From Dichotomicrobium sp964540795 (GTDB lineage: Bacteria; Pseudomonadota; Alphaproteobacteria; Rhizobiales; Rhodomicrobiaceae): 64,000 nt of DNA. Of this stretch, positions 42,896 through 53,561 are shown piece by piece. The translations under genes were made by a program, and so were the position numbers. The notes below the pieces were generated by a model, which was given only the letters and a program-made list of their open reading frames with translations, did not search any database and was not told where the DNA came from. The stretch is from the NCBI GenBank assembly GCA_964540795.1, contig CAZINX010000009.1:1-64000 (forward strand). The letters run 5' to 3'. The stretch's first letter is position 1; each line of letters starts with the position of its first letter.

Positions 42896-44550
42896 GCGGG
42901 CAGCCCGAACGCCGCCGGGGCGGCGGGCCGGATGCGGTGCGTATCGGCCTGATACTGGGTGCGCTTTGCCTTTGTTTTGCCGGGCTGGCCGCGCGGCTGA
43001 TCGCGCTGGGCATGGGGCCGGTCGATGCGCCGCGGATCGCCGTTGCGCAGCCGGACGCGCCGCGCTCGATCTCGCGGCCCGACCTCGTTGATCGCAACGG
43101 CCGGATGCTGGCGACCGATCTGGATGTCTATTGGGCTTACGGCGACCCTGCGCGGGTTGTCGATGTCGATAACGCCGCCGAAAAGCTCGCCAGCGTGCTG
43201 CCGGATCAGGACATTGCGACGCTGCGCGGGAAGCTGTCTCGCGAAGGCCGTTTCGTCTGGCTTTATCGCGGGCTGACCCCGAAACAGGCGCAGGCTGTCC
43301 ATCGCCTCGGGCTGCCGGGCGTGGGCCTGCTGAACGCCAACCAGCGCGTCTACCCCTCCGGCCCGACGGGCGTGCATATACTGGGCCACACTGATGTCGA
43401 TAATCGCGGCATCGCCGGCATTGAAAAACACATCGACAGCGCTGGCGGGATTGCCGAGCCTGCGCCATCACCGGATGAGCGGCCCCGCGTGCGGCTGGCC
43501 CTCGATCTGGGTGTCCAGCACATCCTGCGCGAAGAGCTGCGCCGCGCGCAGGAGAGCTTTGAGGCCAAGGCGGTGGCCGGTCTGGTGATGGACGTACATA
43601 GCGGGGAGCTTGTGGCGATGACGTCACTGCCGGATTACGACCCGAACCGGCGCGAGGAGTCTCTCCAGCCCGACCGCCAGAACCGGCTGGTGGCCGACAC
43701 CTATGAGATGGGTTCGGTGTTCAAGGCGTTCACAGTGGCCATGGCGCTCGATAACGGCATCATCAAGCTCGACGACCGCTACAACATAAAGAAGCCGGTA
43801 AATGTGGGCGGTTTTCGGATCGTGGATAAATACGCCAGGAAGACCTACGCCACCGTGCCGGAAATCTTCATCCGCTCATCCAACACAGGCTCCGCGCGCA
43901 TTGCGCTCGATGTCGGCGGTTATCGCCAGCGCGAATTTCTCGAACGGCTCGGGCTGACCGAACCGCTCGATACCGAACTGCCACCGACCGCCGACCCGCA
44001 AGCGCCCAAGGTCTGGCGGGAATCCACGACGGTCACGGTCTCTTACGGTCACGGCATTGCCGTCGCGCCGCTGAACTTCGCTGCCGCGAGCGCAGCGCTC
44101 GTCAATGGCGGCTATCTGGTGCGGCCCACCTTCCTGAAGCGCAGCCGCAGCAAGGGCCGCCGGCTGGCTGAAAAGGTGCTGCGCTCCAGCACCAGCGATG
44201 CGATGCGCCGGCTTCTGCGCCGCAACGTCGTCGAGGGCACCGGCCGGCGCGCGAAGGTCGAGGGCTACCGCCTGGGCGGCAAGACCGGCACGGCCAACAA
44301 GCCCGTCGACGGCGGTTATTCCCGTGAAAAGGTCATTAGTACATTTTTTGCCGCGTTTCCGATGGACGATCCGCAATATCTGGTTTTGGTCATGATAGAT
44401 GAACCAAGACCGACGAAGGCGGCGCACCGGCGGACGGAAGCGGCCTGGAACGCAGCGCCGACGGTTGCGGCGGTCGTCAAGCGGGCGGCCCCGATCCTCG
44501 GCGTTGCGCCGGAACGCGCGTTTGACGAAGTCGCCGGCACCGCCTATTAA
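42892..44550 (+). CDS. ftsI: Peptidoglycan transpeptidase FtsI (PBP3)
   Basis: The 552-residue class B penicillin-binding protein has one span at about 17-38, an N-terminal pedestal domain (SRPDLVDRNGRMLATD) and the transpeptidase domain. The active-site serine is in GSVFK (S275), the SxN motif is SSN at 329-331, and KTG is at 464-466 in GGKTGTANKP. It cross-links septal peptidoglycan with FtsW. It starts within the ftsL stop (ATGA). Its length is slightly below the usual 570-600, with the main motifs intact. Confidence 0.96.
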   Translation: MSGQPERRRGGGPDAVRIGLILGALCLCFAGLAARLIALGMGPVDAPRIAVAQPDAPRSISRPDLVDRNGRMLATDLDVYWAYGDPARVVDVDNAAEKLASVLPDQDIATLRGKLSREGRFVWLYRGLTPKQAQAVHRLGLPGVGLLNANQRVYPSGPTGVHILGHTDVDNRGIAGIEKHIDSAGGIAEPAPSPDERPRVRLALDLGVQHILREELRRAQESFEAKAVAGLVMDVHSGELVAMTSLPDYDPNRREESLQPDRQNRLVADTYEMGSVFKAFTVAMALDNGIIKLDDRYNIKKPVNVGGFRIVDKYARKTYATVPEIFIRSSNTGSARIALDVGGYRQREFLERLGLTEPLDTELPPTADPQAPKVWRESTTVTVSYGHGIAVAPLNFAAASAALVNGGYLVRPTFLKRSRSKGRRLAEKVLRSSTSDAMRRLLRRNVVEGTGRRAKVEGYRLGGKTGTANKPVDGGYSREKVISTFFAAFPMDDPQYLVLVMIDEPRPTKAAHRRTEAAWNAAPTVAAVVKRAAPILGVAPERAFDEVAGTAY

Positions 44551-44597
44551 CCGATCCATTCCGATGGTGAACCGGCTTCCGGCGAGGCCAGACAAGA

Positions 44598-46061
44598 ATG
44601 AAGCTCAGCGAGCTGGCAGGCGGCGTCCCTTCCGGCGTCTCTGCCGATATTGATATTGCGGGCATAACGGCGGACAGCCGTGAGGTGCGGCCCGGCTTCG
44701 TGTTTGCCGCGCTGCCAGGCACGAAGGTCGATGGCGCGCAGTTCATTCCGGCTGCGCTTGCGGCAGGCGCGGTCGCCGTGCTCGCCGTGCCGGATGCGCC
44801 AGTGCCCGAGGACGTGACCGTGATCCGCGACGGCGAACCGCGGCGCCGGCTCGCGCAGATGGCCGCGCGGTTCTATCCGCGCCAGCCGGAGATGCTGGCG
44901 GCGGTGACGGGCACCAACGGCAAGACTTCGGTTGCCTCCTTCCTCTATCAGATCTGGCGCGCGCAGGGCCTGAGCGCGGCGAGCGTCGGCACGCTGGGCG
45001 TCCGCGTCGATGGCGAAACGCGCCCGCTGCGCCACACCACGCCGGAGCCGGTCGAGCTGCACCGTATTCTTGATGGCCTTGCACGCGAGGGCGTCGGCCA
45101 CGCGGCGCTGGAAGCCTCCAGCCACGGCTTGGCGCAGCACCGGCTCGACGGCGTGCGTTTGAGCGCGGCGGCCTTCACCAACATCTCGCGCGATCACCTG
45201 GATTATCACCCGGACTTCGAGAGCTACTTCGCCGCGAAGATGCGCCTGTTCGAGGACTTGCTGCCGGAAGGCGCGCCGGCTGTGATCGACATCGACCGGC
45301 CGGAGGGCGCGCGGGTTGCGGCGCTCGCGAAGGCGCGCGGGCGCGAGGTCTGGACGGTAGGTCATGCGGGCGAAGCGATCCGCGTGTCTCGACCCACGCC
45401 TCACGGCTTCGGCCAGGAGGTCGACTTTGTCTTCGACGGTGCGCGCCATTCGGTGACGCTGCCGCTCGCCGGCTCGTTTCAGGCGTCAAACGCGGCCATC
45501 GCCGCCGGGCTGGCGCTCGCCACGGGCAGCGCGCCGGACACCGTCTTTCCCGCACTGGAAACGCTGCGGGGCGCGCAAGGGCGCATGGAACTGGCAGGCC
45601 ACGCGCCTTCGGGCGGCGGCATCTTCATCGACTATGCGCACACACCCGACGCGCTCGACTCCGCCCTGCGCGCGCTGCGGCCCTTCGCGCGCGGCAAGGT
45701 CGCGGTGGTCTTCGGCTGCGGCGGCGAGCGCGACACCGGCAAGCGCGCCGAGATGGGGGCGATCGCGCAACAACTGGCGGAAAGAGTCTACGTCACCGAC
45801 GATAACCCGCGCGGCGAGGACGCGGCCATGATAAGGCAGGAAATCATCCGGGCCGCGCCCGGCGCCCGCGACATCGCCGACCGGCGCGACGCTATCGCCA
45901 CTGCCATCGCTGAACTCGGCCGCGGCGACGTGCTTCTCATCGCCGGAAAAGGCCATGAAACCGGCCAGGTCGTGAACGGACACACCTATCCGTTCTCCGA
46001 CATGGAGGCGGTGCGCGAGGTGCTCGCGACACAGGCGCGGGCTATGACGCAGCCGGTCTAG
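44598..46061 (+). CDS. murE: UDP-MurNAc-tripeptide synthetase MurE
   Basis: The 487-residue Mur ligase has the P-loop VTGTNGKTSVASF (near residue 107) and central-domain motifs (ALEASSHGL). The C-terminal DNPRGEDA selects meso-diaminopimelate, so the wall is of the mDAP type. It adds mDAP to UDP-MurNAc-L-Ala-D-Glu in the cytoplasm. In most relatives murF follows directly, but here the next gene, 56 bp on, is mraY, and nothing in the MurE C-terminus suggests a fusion. Confidence 0.96.
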   Translation: MKLSELAGGVPSGVSADIDIAGITADSREVRPGFVFAALPGTKVDGAQFIPAALAAGAVAVLAVPDAPVPEDVTVIRDGEPRRRLAQMAARFYPRQPEMLAAVTGTNGKTSVASFLYQIWRAQGLSAASVGTLGVRVDGETRPLRHTTPEPVELHRILDGLAREGVGHAALEASSHGLAQHRLDGVRLSAAAFTNISRDHLDYHPDFESYFAAKMRLFEDLLPEGAPAVIDIDRPEGARVAALAKARGREVWTVGHAGEAIRVSRPTPHGFGQEVDFVFDGARHSVTLPLAGSFQASNAAIAAGLALATGSAPDTVFPALETLRGAQGRMELAGHAPSGGGIFIDYAHTPDALDSALRALRPFARGKVAVVFGCGGERDTGKRAEMGAIAQQLAERVYVTDDNPRGEDAAMIRQEIIRAAPGARDIADRRDAIATAIAELGRGDVLLIAGKGHETGQVVNGHTYPFSDMEAVREVLATQARAMTQPV

Positions 46062-46117
46062 ACGGCGGGAAACGCCCGAGACGAAGCATTGCGCCCAGGA
46101 GGCGTCGACGGGGAACG

Positions 46118-47203
46118 ATGTTTTATCTGTTTGTCGAACTGAGCGATCAGTTCCCGATCCTCAACGTTTTCCGCTACATCACCTTCCGCACCGGCGGGGC
46201 GATCATGACCGCGCTGCTGGTCGTGTTCCTGTTCGGCCCCGGCCTCATCAACCTGCTGCGCGTGCGCCAGGGGCGCGGCCAGCCGATCCGCACCGATGGG
46301 CCGCAGGGGCATTTGCTGACCAAGCAGGGCACGCCGACGATGGGCGGCCTGATGATCCTGCTCGGCGTGGGCGTGGCGACGATCCTCTGGGCCAATCTCG
46401 CCAACAAATATGTCTGGATTGTCCTCGCGGTGACGCTAGCCTTCGGCACGATTGGCTTCATCGACGACTTCCTGAAGGTCACGAAGCGCTCCACCGGCGG
46501 GTTTTCCGGCCGGATCAAGCTGCTTCTGGAGCTGATCGTCGCGGGCATCGCCACCTACTCGATCATGATGATCGGCGAGGCCGGCTTTTCCAGCTCGCTC
46601 GCGGTGCCGTTCTTCAAGGATTTGTTGATCGACCTCGGCCCGCTTTTCATTGTGCTCGGCGTGGTCGTGATCGCCGGGGCGGGCAACGCGGTCAACCTGA
46701 CCGACGGCCTCGACGGACTGGCCATCGTGCCGGTGATGATCGCGGCCAGCGCATTCGGGATGATCTCATATCTGGTCGGTAACGCAATCTTTGCCGATTA
46801 TCTTCAAATTCATTTCGTGCCGGGCACGGGCGAGTTGGCGGTCGTTTGCGGCGCGCTGGTCGGCGCGGGGCTCGGTTTCCTGTGGTTCAACGCGCCGCCG
46901 GCAATGATCTTCATGGGCGATACCGGCTCGCTGGCGCTGGGCGGCGCGCTCGGCGCCATTGCGGTGGCCACCAAGCACGAGATCGTGCTGGCGATCATCG
47001 GCGGGCTGTTCGTCCTGGAGACGCTTTCGGTGATCGTGCAGGTGCTCTCGTACAAGCTCACGGGCAAGCGCGTGTTCCGCATGGCGCCGCTGCACCATCA
47101 CTTCGAGCAAAAGGGCTGGGCCGAAGCGACCGTCGTTGTCAGGTTCTGGATCATCTCGGTGGTGCTGGCGCTGATCGGGCTGTCAACGCTCAAACTACGT
47201 TAG
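46118..47203 (+). CDS. mraY: Phospho-MurNAc-pentapeptide translocase MraY
   Basis: The 361-residue polytopic membrane enzyme has about ten spans and the family motifs GTPTMGGLMIL, FIDDFLKV (the Asp-Asp pair), NAVNLTDGLDGLA, MGDTGSLALGG and the cytoplasmic histidine motif APLHHHFEQKGW. It links UDP-MurNAc-pentapeptide to undecaprenyl phosphate to form lipid I at the inner membrane. It is separated from murE by 56 bp that contain no gene, and it lies 9 bp before murD. Confidence 0.97.
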   Translation: MFYLFVELSDQFPILNVFRYITFRTGGAIMTALLVVFLFGPGLINLLRVRQGRGQPIRTDGPQGHLLTKQGTPTMGGLMILLGVGVATILWANLANKYVWIVLAVTLAFGTIGFIDDFLKVTKRSTGGFSGRIKLLLELIVAGIATYSIMMIGEAGFSSSLAVPFFKDLLIDLGPLFIVLGVVVIAGAGNAVNLTDGLDGLAIVPVMIAASAFGMISYLVGNAIFADYLQIHFVPGTGELAVVCGALVGAGLGFLWFNAPPAMIFMGDTGSLALGGALGAIAVATKHEIVLAIIGGLFVLETLSVIVQVLSYKLTGKRVFRMAPLHHHFEQKGWAEATVVVRFWIISVVLALIGLSTLKLR

Positions 47204-47212
47204 GATAAGACG

Positions 47213-48622
47213 ATGATTCCCGTAACGGTTTGCGCAGATAAAAACGTCGCGGTGTTCGGCCTGGGGCTGTCGGGGATCGCGGCGGCGCGCGCGCTTGCGC
47301 TGGGGGGCGCGAAGGTCTTGGCATGGGACGACAGCGCGCCTGCGCGGGCGCGGGCGGGCGAAGCGGGGGCCTCTGTCGCCCCGCCGGAAGAATGGGACTG
47401 GTCCGGCTTGGATACGCTCGTGCTCTCGCCCGGCGTGCCGCTGACGCACCCGACGCCGCACGCGATCGTGGAGCGCGCCCGCGCCGCCGGCGTGGAGATC
47501 ATCGGCGACACTGAACTGTTCTGCCGCGAGCGCCGTCATCAGGGGCGGCCCGGTAAAGTCGTCGCCATCACCGGCACCAACGGGAAATCGACCACTTCCG
47601 CGCTGACCGCGCATCTGCTGGAAAGCGCGGGTCGCGATACCGCACTGGGCGGGAACATCGGCAAGGCGGTGCTGGACCTGCCGGCTTTCACGCCGGATCG
47701 GCATTACGTGCTGGAATACTCTTCCTTCCAGATCGACCTGACGCCCGGCCTCGACGCGGATGTCCCGGTGCTGCTGAACGTCCAGCCCGATCATCTGGAC
47801 CGGCATGGCACGCTGGAGAATTACGCGGCGATCAAGGCGCGCATCTTCGACGGCCTGGGTGCAAAACAGTGCGGCGTGATCGGCATCGACAGCGACTTGT
47901 CGCGCAAACTCGCCGGGCGCTGGCCGTTCGCGGCATCGCGGCTGACGGTCTCGACGGCCGGGCCGGTTGGGGATGGCGTTTATGTACGCGACGGACGGCT
48001 GTTCGAGGCGCGCGGCGGCCTGGTCGAAGCGCCGGTCAGCCTGCGCGGCATCCCCGCTCTGCGCGGCGCGCATAACTGGGAGAACGCCGCGGCGGCGTTT
48101 GCGGCGGCGCGGGCGCTGGGTCTGTCGCGCGAGGCGGTCATCGAGGGCCTGCGCAGCTTCCCCGGCCTGGCGCACCGCATGGAAGAGGTCGGCCGCCTCG
48201 GCCGCGTCGCCTTCATCAACGACAGCAAGGCGACGAATGCCGATGCCGCGGCGCGGGCGCTCGCCTGCTTCAACCCGATCTTCTGGATCGTCGGCGGCCA
48301 GCCGAAAGCGGGCGGTCTCGCCGGGCTGGAGGCCCATTATCCCCGCGTGGCCAAGGCGTATCTGATCGGCGAGGCGGCGGAGGGTTTCGCGCGTCAGCTT
48401 GAGGGGCGTGTCGCCTATGAGCATTGCCACACGCTGGAGAACGCCGTCGCGGCGGCCTCGCGCGATGCGCTGCGCTCGCCGGCGCGATCGCCGGTCGTGT
48501 TGCTGTCCCCGGCCTGCGCATCCTACGACCAGTTCCCGAACTTTGCCGAGCGGGGCGAGGCGTTCCGTCGTCTCGTCGCCGCGCACGAGGGCGTCTCCAT
48601 GCGCGAGGCGATCGCCGCATGA
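47213..48622 (+). CDS. murD: UDP-MurNAc-L-alanine:D-glutamate ligase MurD
   Basis: The 469-residue Mur ligase has an N-terminal nucleotide-sugar domain (VAVFGLGLSGIAAARAL), the ATP loop AITGTNGKSTTSALTAHLL near residue 120, LLNVQPDHLDRHG, PGLAHRMEEVG and FINDSKATNADAAARAL. It adds D-glutamate to UDP-MurNAc-L-Ala. AGGATAAG precedes the ATG, and the 3' end overlaps ftsW by 4 bp. Confidence 0.96.
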   Translation: MIPVTVCADKNVAVFGLGLSGIAAARALALGGAKVLAWDDSAPARARAGEAGASVAPPEEWDWSGLDTLVLSPGVPLTHPTPHAIVERARAAGVEIIGDTELFCRERRHQGRPGKVVAITGTNGKSTTSALTAHLLESAGRDTALGGNIGKAVLDLPAFTPDRHYVLEYSSFQIDLTPGLDADVPVLLNVQPDHLDRHGTLENYAAIKARIFDGLGAKQCGVIGIDSDLSRKLAGRWPFAASRLTVSTAGPVGDGVYVRDGRLFEARGGLVEAPVSLRGIPALRGAHNWENAAAAFAAARALGLSREAVIEGLRSFPGLAHRMEEVGRLGRVAFINDSKATNADAAARALACFNPIFWIVGGQPKAGGLAGLEAHYPRVAKAYLIGEAAEGFARQLEGRVAYEHCHTLENAVAAASRDALRSPARSPVVLLSPACASYDQFPNFAERGEAFRRLVAAHEGVSMREAIAA

Positions 48623-49806
48623 GGCTGTCACGCGCCGAACGCAGCCTGCTTTCGGATTGGTGGTTTGCCATCGACCACAGGCTGCTTGCAGCCGTGCTGT
48701 TCCTGATGCTCGCCGGGATGATAATGGCCTTTGGCGCGGGGCCGCCCGCCGCCGGTCGCCTCGGCCTGCCGGATTTCTATTTCGTGGAGCGCCACGCCTT
48801 TTTCTTTCTGGTCGCGTTCGCGGTGCTCGTGGCCGTGTCGGTCCTGGGGCCGCGCGGCGTGCGGCGGCTCGCGCTGCTCATGTGCCTTGGCGGGCTGGCG
48901 CTGATGGGGCTTGCGCAGCACCAGGGCGTGGAGCTGAACGGCGCGGCGCGGTGGGTCCATTTGGGCGGCTTCGCGTTTCAGCCCTCCGAGATCGTCAAGC
49001 CTGGCTTTGTCGTCATCGGCGCCTGGCTGCTCTCAGAAGGCGCCCGGCGGCAGGACGTTCCGGCCACGGAATTTGCGATCGCCCTGTTGCTCGTCTTCGC
49101 GGGGCTGCTGGCGCTGCAGCCGGACATCGGGCAGATTGCGCTGATCGCAATGGTCTGGGCGGGGATGTTCATGGCGGCGGGCTATCCGCTGCGCTGGATG
49201 CTTGCGATCGCGCTGGCCGGCATCGCCGGGCTGATCGCCGTCTACCTCACCATCCCGCACGCGGCGGAGCGAATCGACGCCTTCATGGGCTGGGGCGGCG
49301 CGGTGAGCGATCAGACGGCGATTGCGATGTCGGCCTTCTCCGAGGGCGGCTGGTTCGGTCGCGGCCCGGGCGAGGGCGTGCTCAAGACCCGGCTGCCCGA
49401 CGCGCATAACGACTACATCTTCGCCGTTATCGCCGAAGAGCTTGGAATCGCGGTCTGTCTGCTGCTTGTCGGCGTCTATGCCTTTGTCGCTCTGCGCGCC
49501 GTTGCGGGCGCGCTGAAGCAGCATAGCCCCTTCGTGCGCGTGGCGATCAGCGGGCTGGCGATGCTGTTCGGTTTTCAAGCGCTGATTAATATGGCAGTTA
49601 ATGTCAACCTGCTGCCGGCGAAGGGAATGACGCTGCCGTTTATTTCATACGGCGGATCGTCGCTGGTCTCGATGGCCGTTGCGATGGGCATGACTATTGC
49701 GCTTTCGCGGCACAGGCCGAATACCGAGGCTTTATCCTGGCCGGAGCGCCCGGCCGATCCGCGGGCGGCCGGGGTGGCCGCCTCGCCACGGGAGATAAGA
49801 ACGTGA
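48619..49806 (+). CDS. ftsW: Septal peptidoglycan polymerase FtsW
   Basis: The 395-residue SEDS-family membrane protein has about ten spans, with ARWVHLGGFAFQPSEIVKP, LQPDIGQ carrying the key acidic residue, and DAHNDYIFAVIAEELG. The signature NLLPAKGMTLPFISYGGSSL lies near residue 335. It polymerises glycan strands at the division site together with FtsI. The ATG overlaps the murD stop (ATGA), and its own stop overlaps the murG GTG start. Confidence 0.96.
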   Translation: MRLSRAERSLLSDWWFAIDHRLLAAVLFLMLAGMIMAFGAGPPAAGRLGLPDFYFVERHAFFFLVAFAVLVAVSVLGPRGVRRLALLMCLGGLALMGLAQHQGVELNGAARWVHLGGFAFQPSEIVKPGFVVIGAWLLSEGARRQDVPATEFAIALLLVFAGLLALQPDIGQIALIAMVWAGMFMAAGYPLRWMLAIALAGIAGLIAVYLTIPHAAERIDAFMGWGGAVSDQTAIAMSAFSEGGWFGRGPGEGVLKTRLPDAHNDYIFAVIAEELGIAVCLLLVGVYAFVALRAVAGALKQHSPFVRVAISGLAMLFGFQALINMAVNVNLLPAKGMTLPFISYGGSSLVSMAVAMGMTIALSRHRPNTEALSWPERPADPRAAGVAASPREIRT

Positions 49807-50972
49807 CGCGACCTTCGATCGTGATGACCGCCGGGGGCACGGGCGGACATCTTTTCCCCGCCAAATCCCTGGCGCAGGAGCTGAGTTGGCGCGGCTACGC
49901 CATCGACCTGATCACGGATACGCGCAGCAGCAAGTTCGACGCCGGCTTTCCCGCGCGCGAGGTCTATCGCGTCAACGCGGCGACCTTCAAGGGCCGCTCG
50001 CCGCTGGAGGCGACCAAGACGGTGGCAAAGCTTTCCAGCGGCTTTCACATGGCCTACCGCATCCTCGGCGAGATCAGGCCGAGCGCGGTGATCGGCTTTG
50101 GCGGCTACCCGACGATCCCGCCGATGCTGGCGGCGCTGGCGCGCGGCATCCCGACGCTGACGCATGAACAGAACGCCGTCATGGGCCGCGCCAACCGCCT
50201 GCTGGGACCGATGGTGCGCGCGGTGGCCTACTCTTTCGAGGACACCAAGTTCCTGGAGGGCAAGCTGCTGCACAAGGCGTATCTCACCGGCACGCCGCTG
50301 CGCCGCGCGGTACTCAACATGCGCGCCCAAGTCTACAACGCACCCGCGCCCGACGGGCAGCTCAATCTGCTGGTTTTCGGCGGCAGCCAGGGCGCGCGCT
50401 TCTTCGCCGAGATCATGCCCGCCGCGCTTTATCTGCTGCCCGAACATGTCCGCGACCGCCTGCTCGTGGTGCAGCAATGCCGCGAGGAAGACATCGAAAA
50501 CGTCTTCGACGCCTATGAGCGCGCGGGCGTGGCGGCGGAACTGGCGACCTTTTTCGACGATCTGCCGGAGCGCATGGCAACCGCGCACCTGGTGGTCTCC
50601 CGCTCCGGCGCGACGACCGTTGCCGAACTTTGCGCGATCGGGCGTCCCGCGGTCCTCGTGCCGCTGCCTCATTCGCTAGATAACGACCAATACGAAAACG
50701 CCATGCGCTTCGAGCGCGGCGGCGGCGGCTGGTGCTATGAGGAGAGCGCAATGACGCCGGAGCGCTTCGCCGGGGTGGTGCGCCGCCTGTTCGAGGAACC
50801 TGGCAGCCTGATCCGGGCGGGATCCGCGGCGAAGACGATGGCGCGGTACGATGCGGTGGAACGGCTGGCCGACGTGGTGGAAAGCGTCATCGAGCAGAAG
50901 CCGTCGGACGAACAAGCCGAGATCGAGGAACAGGAGAGGGCCGAAATTCTCAGCCGTGACGGGGGGACGTGA
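49803..50972 (+). CDS. murG: UDP-GlcNAc:lipid I N-acetylglucosaminyltransferase MurG
   Basis: The 389-residue GT-B glycosyltransferase has the glycine-rich loop TAGGTGGHLFPA at residues 9-20, GFGGYPTIPPMLAA, EQNAVMGRANRLL, FGGSQGARFF near 200 and SRSGATTVAEL near 265. It converts lipid I to lipid II on the inner face of the membrane. The start codon is GTG, overlapping the ftsW stop by 4 bp. The last 25 residues are acidic and Gln-rich, beyond the usual end. Confidence 0.96.
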   Translation: MTRPSIVMTAGGTGGHLFPAKSLAQELSWRGYAIDLITDTRSSKFDAGFPAREVYRVNAATFKGRSPLEATKTVAKLSSGFHMAYRILGEIRPSAVIGFGGYPTIPPMLAALARGIPTLTHEQNAVMGRANRLLGPMVRAVAYSFEDTKFLEGKLLHKAYLTGTPLRRAVLNMRAQVYNAPAPDGQLNLLVFGGSQGARFFAEIMPAALYLLPEHVRDRLLVVQQCREEDIENVFDAYERAGVAAELATFFDDLPERMATAHLVVSRSGATTVAELCAIGRPAVLVPLPHSLDNDQYENAMRFERGGGGWCYEESAMTPERFAGVVRRLFEEPGSLIRAGSAAKTMARYDAVERLADVVESVIEQKPSDEQAEIEEQERAEILSRDGGT

Positions 50973-52423
50973 AGCAAATGGATGAGGACGCTCGGCGGGA
51001 GCTTTACCACATCGTCGGCATCGGCGGTATCGGCATGAGCGCCATCGCGGAGATCATGCGCGCGCGCGGACTCGCGGTGCAGGGAAGCGACCAGAACGAC
51101 AGCGCCAACGCGCAGCGGTTGCGCGCGCAGGGCATCCGTGTGTTCGTGGGGCATGACGAGGCCAATCTCGAAAGCGCCACGCATGTGATTGTCTCGACCG
51201 CGATCAAGCCGGGCAACCCGGAGCTTGACGGCGCGCGCGCGCACGGCCTGCCGGTCATCAGCCGCGCCGAGATGCTGGGCGAACTGATGCGCGGGCATCA
51301 GGCAATCGCCGTGACGGGCACGCACGGCAAGACGACCACGACTTCGCTGATCTCCTGGGCGATGACCCATGCGGGCTGCGACCCGACGATCATCAACGGC
51401 GGCATCCTGAACGCCTGGGGATCGAATGCGCGGGCCGGGCAGGGCGACTGGATGGTGGTGGAGGCCGACGAATCCGATGCCACCTTCGTGAAGCTGCCCG
51501 CGTGCATCGGCGTGGTCACGAACATCGACCCGGAGCATATGGATTTCTACGGCTCCGAGCGCGCGTTGCATGCGACCTTCCGCCGATTTTTCGAGCAGAT
51601 TCCGTATTACGGTGCGGTGGTCGCCGGGATCGACCATCCGGTCGTGCGCGAGATGCTGGACGAGATGGCGGCGCATTTCCGCGGGCGGCGGCTGCTGCGC
51701 TACGGCATTGCGGCGGATGCCGATTTGCGGCTGGAGCAGGTCCGCGAGGTTGGCGGCAGCGTCGAATTCGACGCCCGGCTCAGCGAGCGGGTGCGCGGCG
51801 GCGCGCGGCTTCTGGAGGGTTTGCGCCTGCCGATCCCCGGCGAGTACAACGCGCTGAACGCGCTCGCGGCGATCGCGGTGATGAGCGAAATCGGCCTGCG
51901 CGACGAGGCGATCGAGGAGGGCTTGCGCAGCTTCTGCGGCGTGGCGCGGCGCTTCACGCCGGTGGGCGACTGGAACGGCGTATCGGTCTATGACGACTAC
52001 GCGCATCACCCGGTGGAGATCGCGGCCGTGCTCAAGGCGGCGCGACGCGCCACGCGCGGGCGGGTGATCGCGGTGATGCAGCCGCATCGGTATTCGCGGC
52101 TGACCGGACTGCTGGAGGAGTTCGCCGGCTGCTTCACGGACGCCGACATTGCGGTCATTACTCCAGTCTACAGCGCGGGCGAGACGACGGGCGGCATCGA
52201 TCACCGCACGCTGCTGGAGCGGGTGCGGGCCACCGGCCACGGCCATGCTCTTGAGATCAGCGGCGAGGACGCGCTGGCTCCCACGATCGCGGAACTGGCC
52301 CGGCCGGGCGATCTGGTCATCGGGCTGGGCGCGGGGACGATCACCAACTGGACCAGGGCGCTGCCGGAGCGGCTGCGGGCGCTGGCGGCGCATCCGGTCG
52401 CACATGCCGGCGCGGCGGAGTAG
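50969..52423 (+). CDS. murC: UDP-MurNAc:L-alanine ligase MurC
   Basis: The 484-residue ligase has the N-terminal VGIGGIGMSAIAEIM and the ATP loop AVTGTHGKTTTTSLISWAM. GDWMVVEADESDATFVKLPA, TNIDPEHMDFYG, YDDYAHHPVEIAAVLKAAR and QPHRYSRL follow. It adds L-alanine, the first residue of the stem peptide. GTG at 50969 overlaps the murG stop by 4 bp, and an ATG at 50978 is an alternative start three codons later. Confidence 0.96.
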   Translation: MKQMDEDARRELYHIVGIGGIGMSAIAEIMRARGLAVQGSDQNDSANAQRLRAQGIRVFVGHDEANLESATHVIVSTAIKPGNPELDGARAHGLPVISRAEMLGELMRGHQAIAVTGTHGKTTTTSLISWAMTHAGCDPTIINGGILNAWGSNARAGQGDWMVVEADESDATFVKLPACIGVVTNIDPEHMDFYGSERALHATFRRFFEQIPYYGAVVAGIDHPVVREMLDEMAAHFRGRRLLRYGIAADADLRLEQVREVGGSVEFDARLSERVRGGARLLEGLRLPIPGEYNALNALAAIAVMSEIGLRDEAIEEGLRSFCGVARRFTPVGDWNGVSVYDDYAHHPVEIAAVLKAARRATRGRVIAVMQPHRYSRLTGLLEEFAGCFTDADIAVITPVYSAGETTGGIDHRTLLERVRATGHGHALEISGEDALAPTIAELARPGDLVIGLGAGTITNWTRALPERLRALAAHPVAHAGAAE

Positions 52424-52427
52424 GGCA

Positions 52428-53396
<969 letters not shown>

Positions 53397-53441
53397 ACTC
53401 TGCGCGTTGACAGAAGGTCGAGACGCCGTCAAGGTTGTATA

Positions 53442-53474
53442 AGGCTATGGATTCACGATATGCGTGAACAGCCT
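53442..53474. repeat. Inverted repeat after murB
   Basis: AGGCT (53442-53446) pairs with AGCCT (53470-53474), and TTCACG (53452-53457) pairs with CGTGAA (53463-53468), giving a two-part hairpin 46 bp after the murB stop. There is no U-tract. It may mark the end of the division operon transcript or the join left where the downstream ddl-ftsQAZ genes are missing. Confidence 0.4.
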
Positions 53475-53561
53475 ACAGCTTCAGGTTGAGAATGCGTTTC
53501 GCCGGCGACAGATCAAAAGCAAGTCCCGCTGCCAAAGGATCGTCGTGATTTTCCCGAAATA

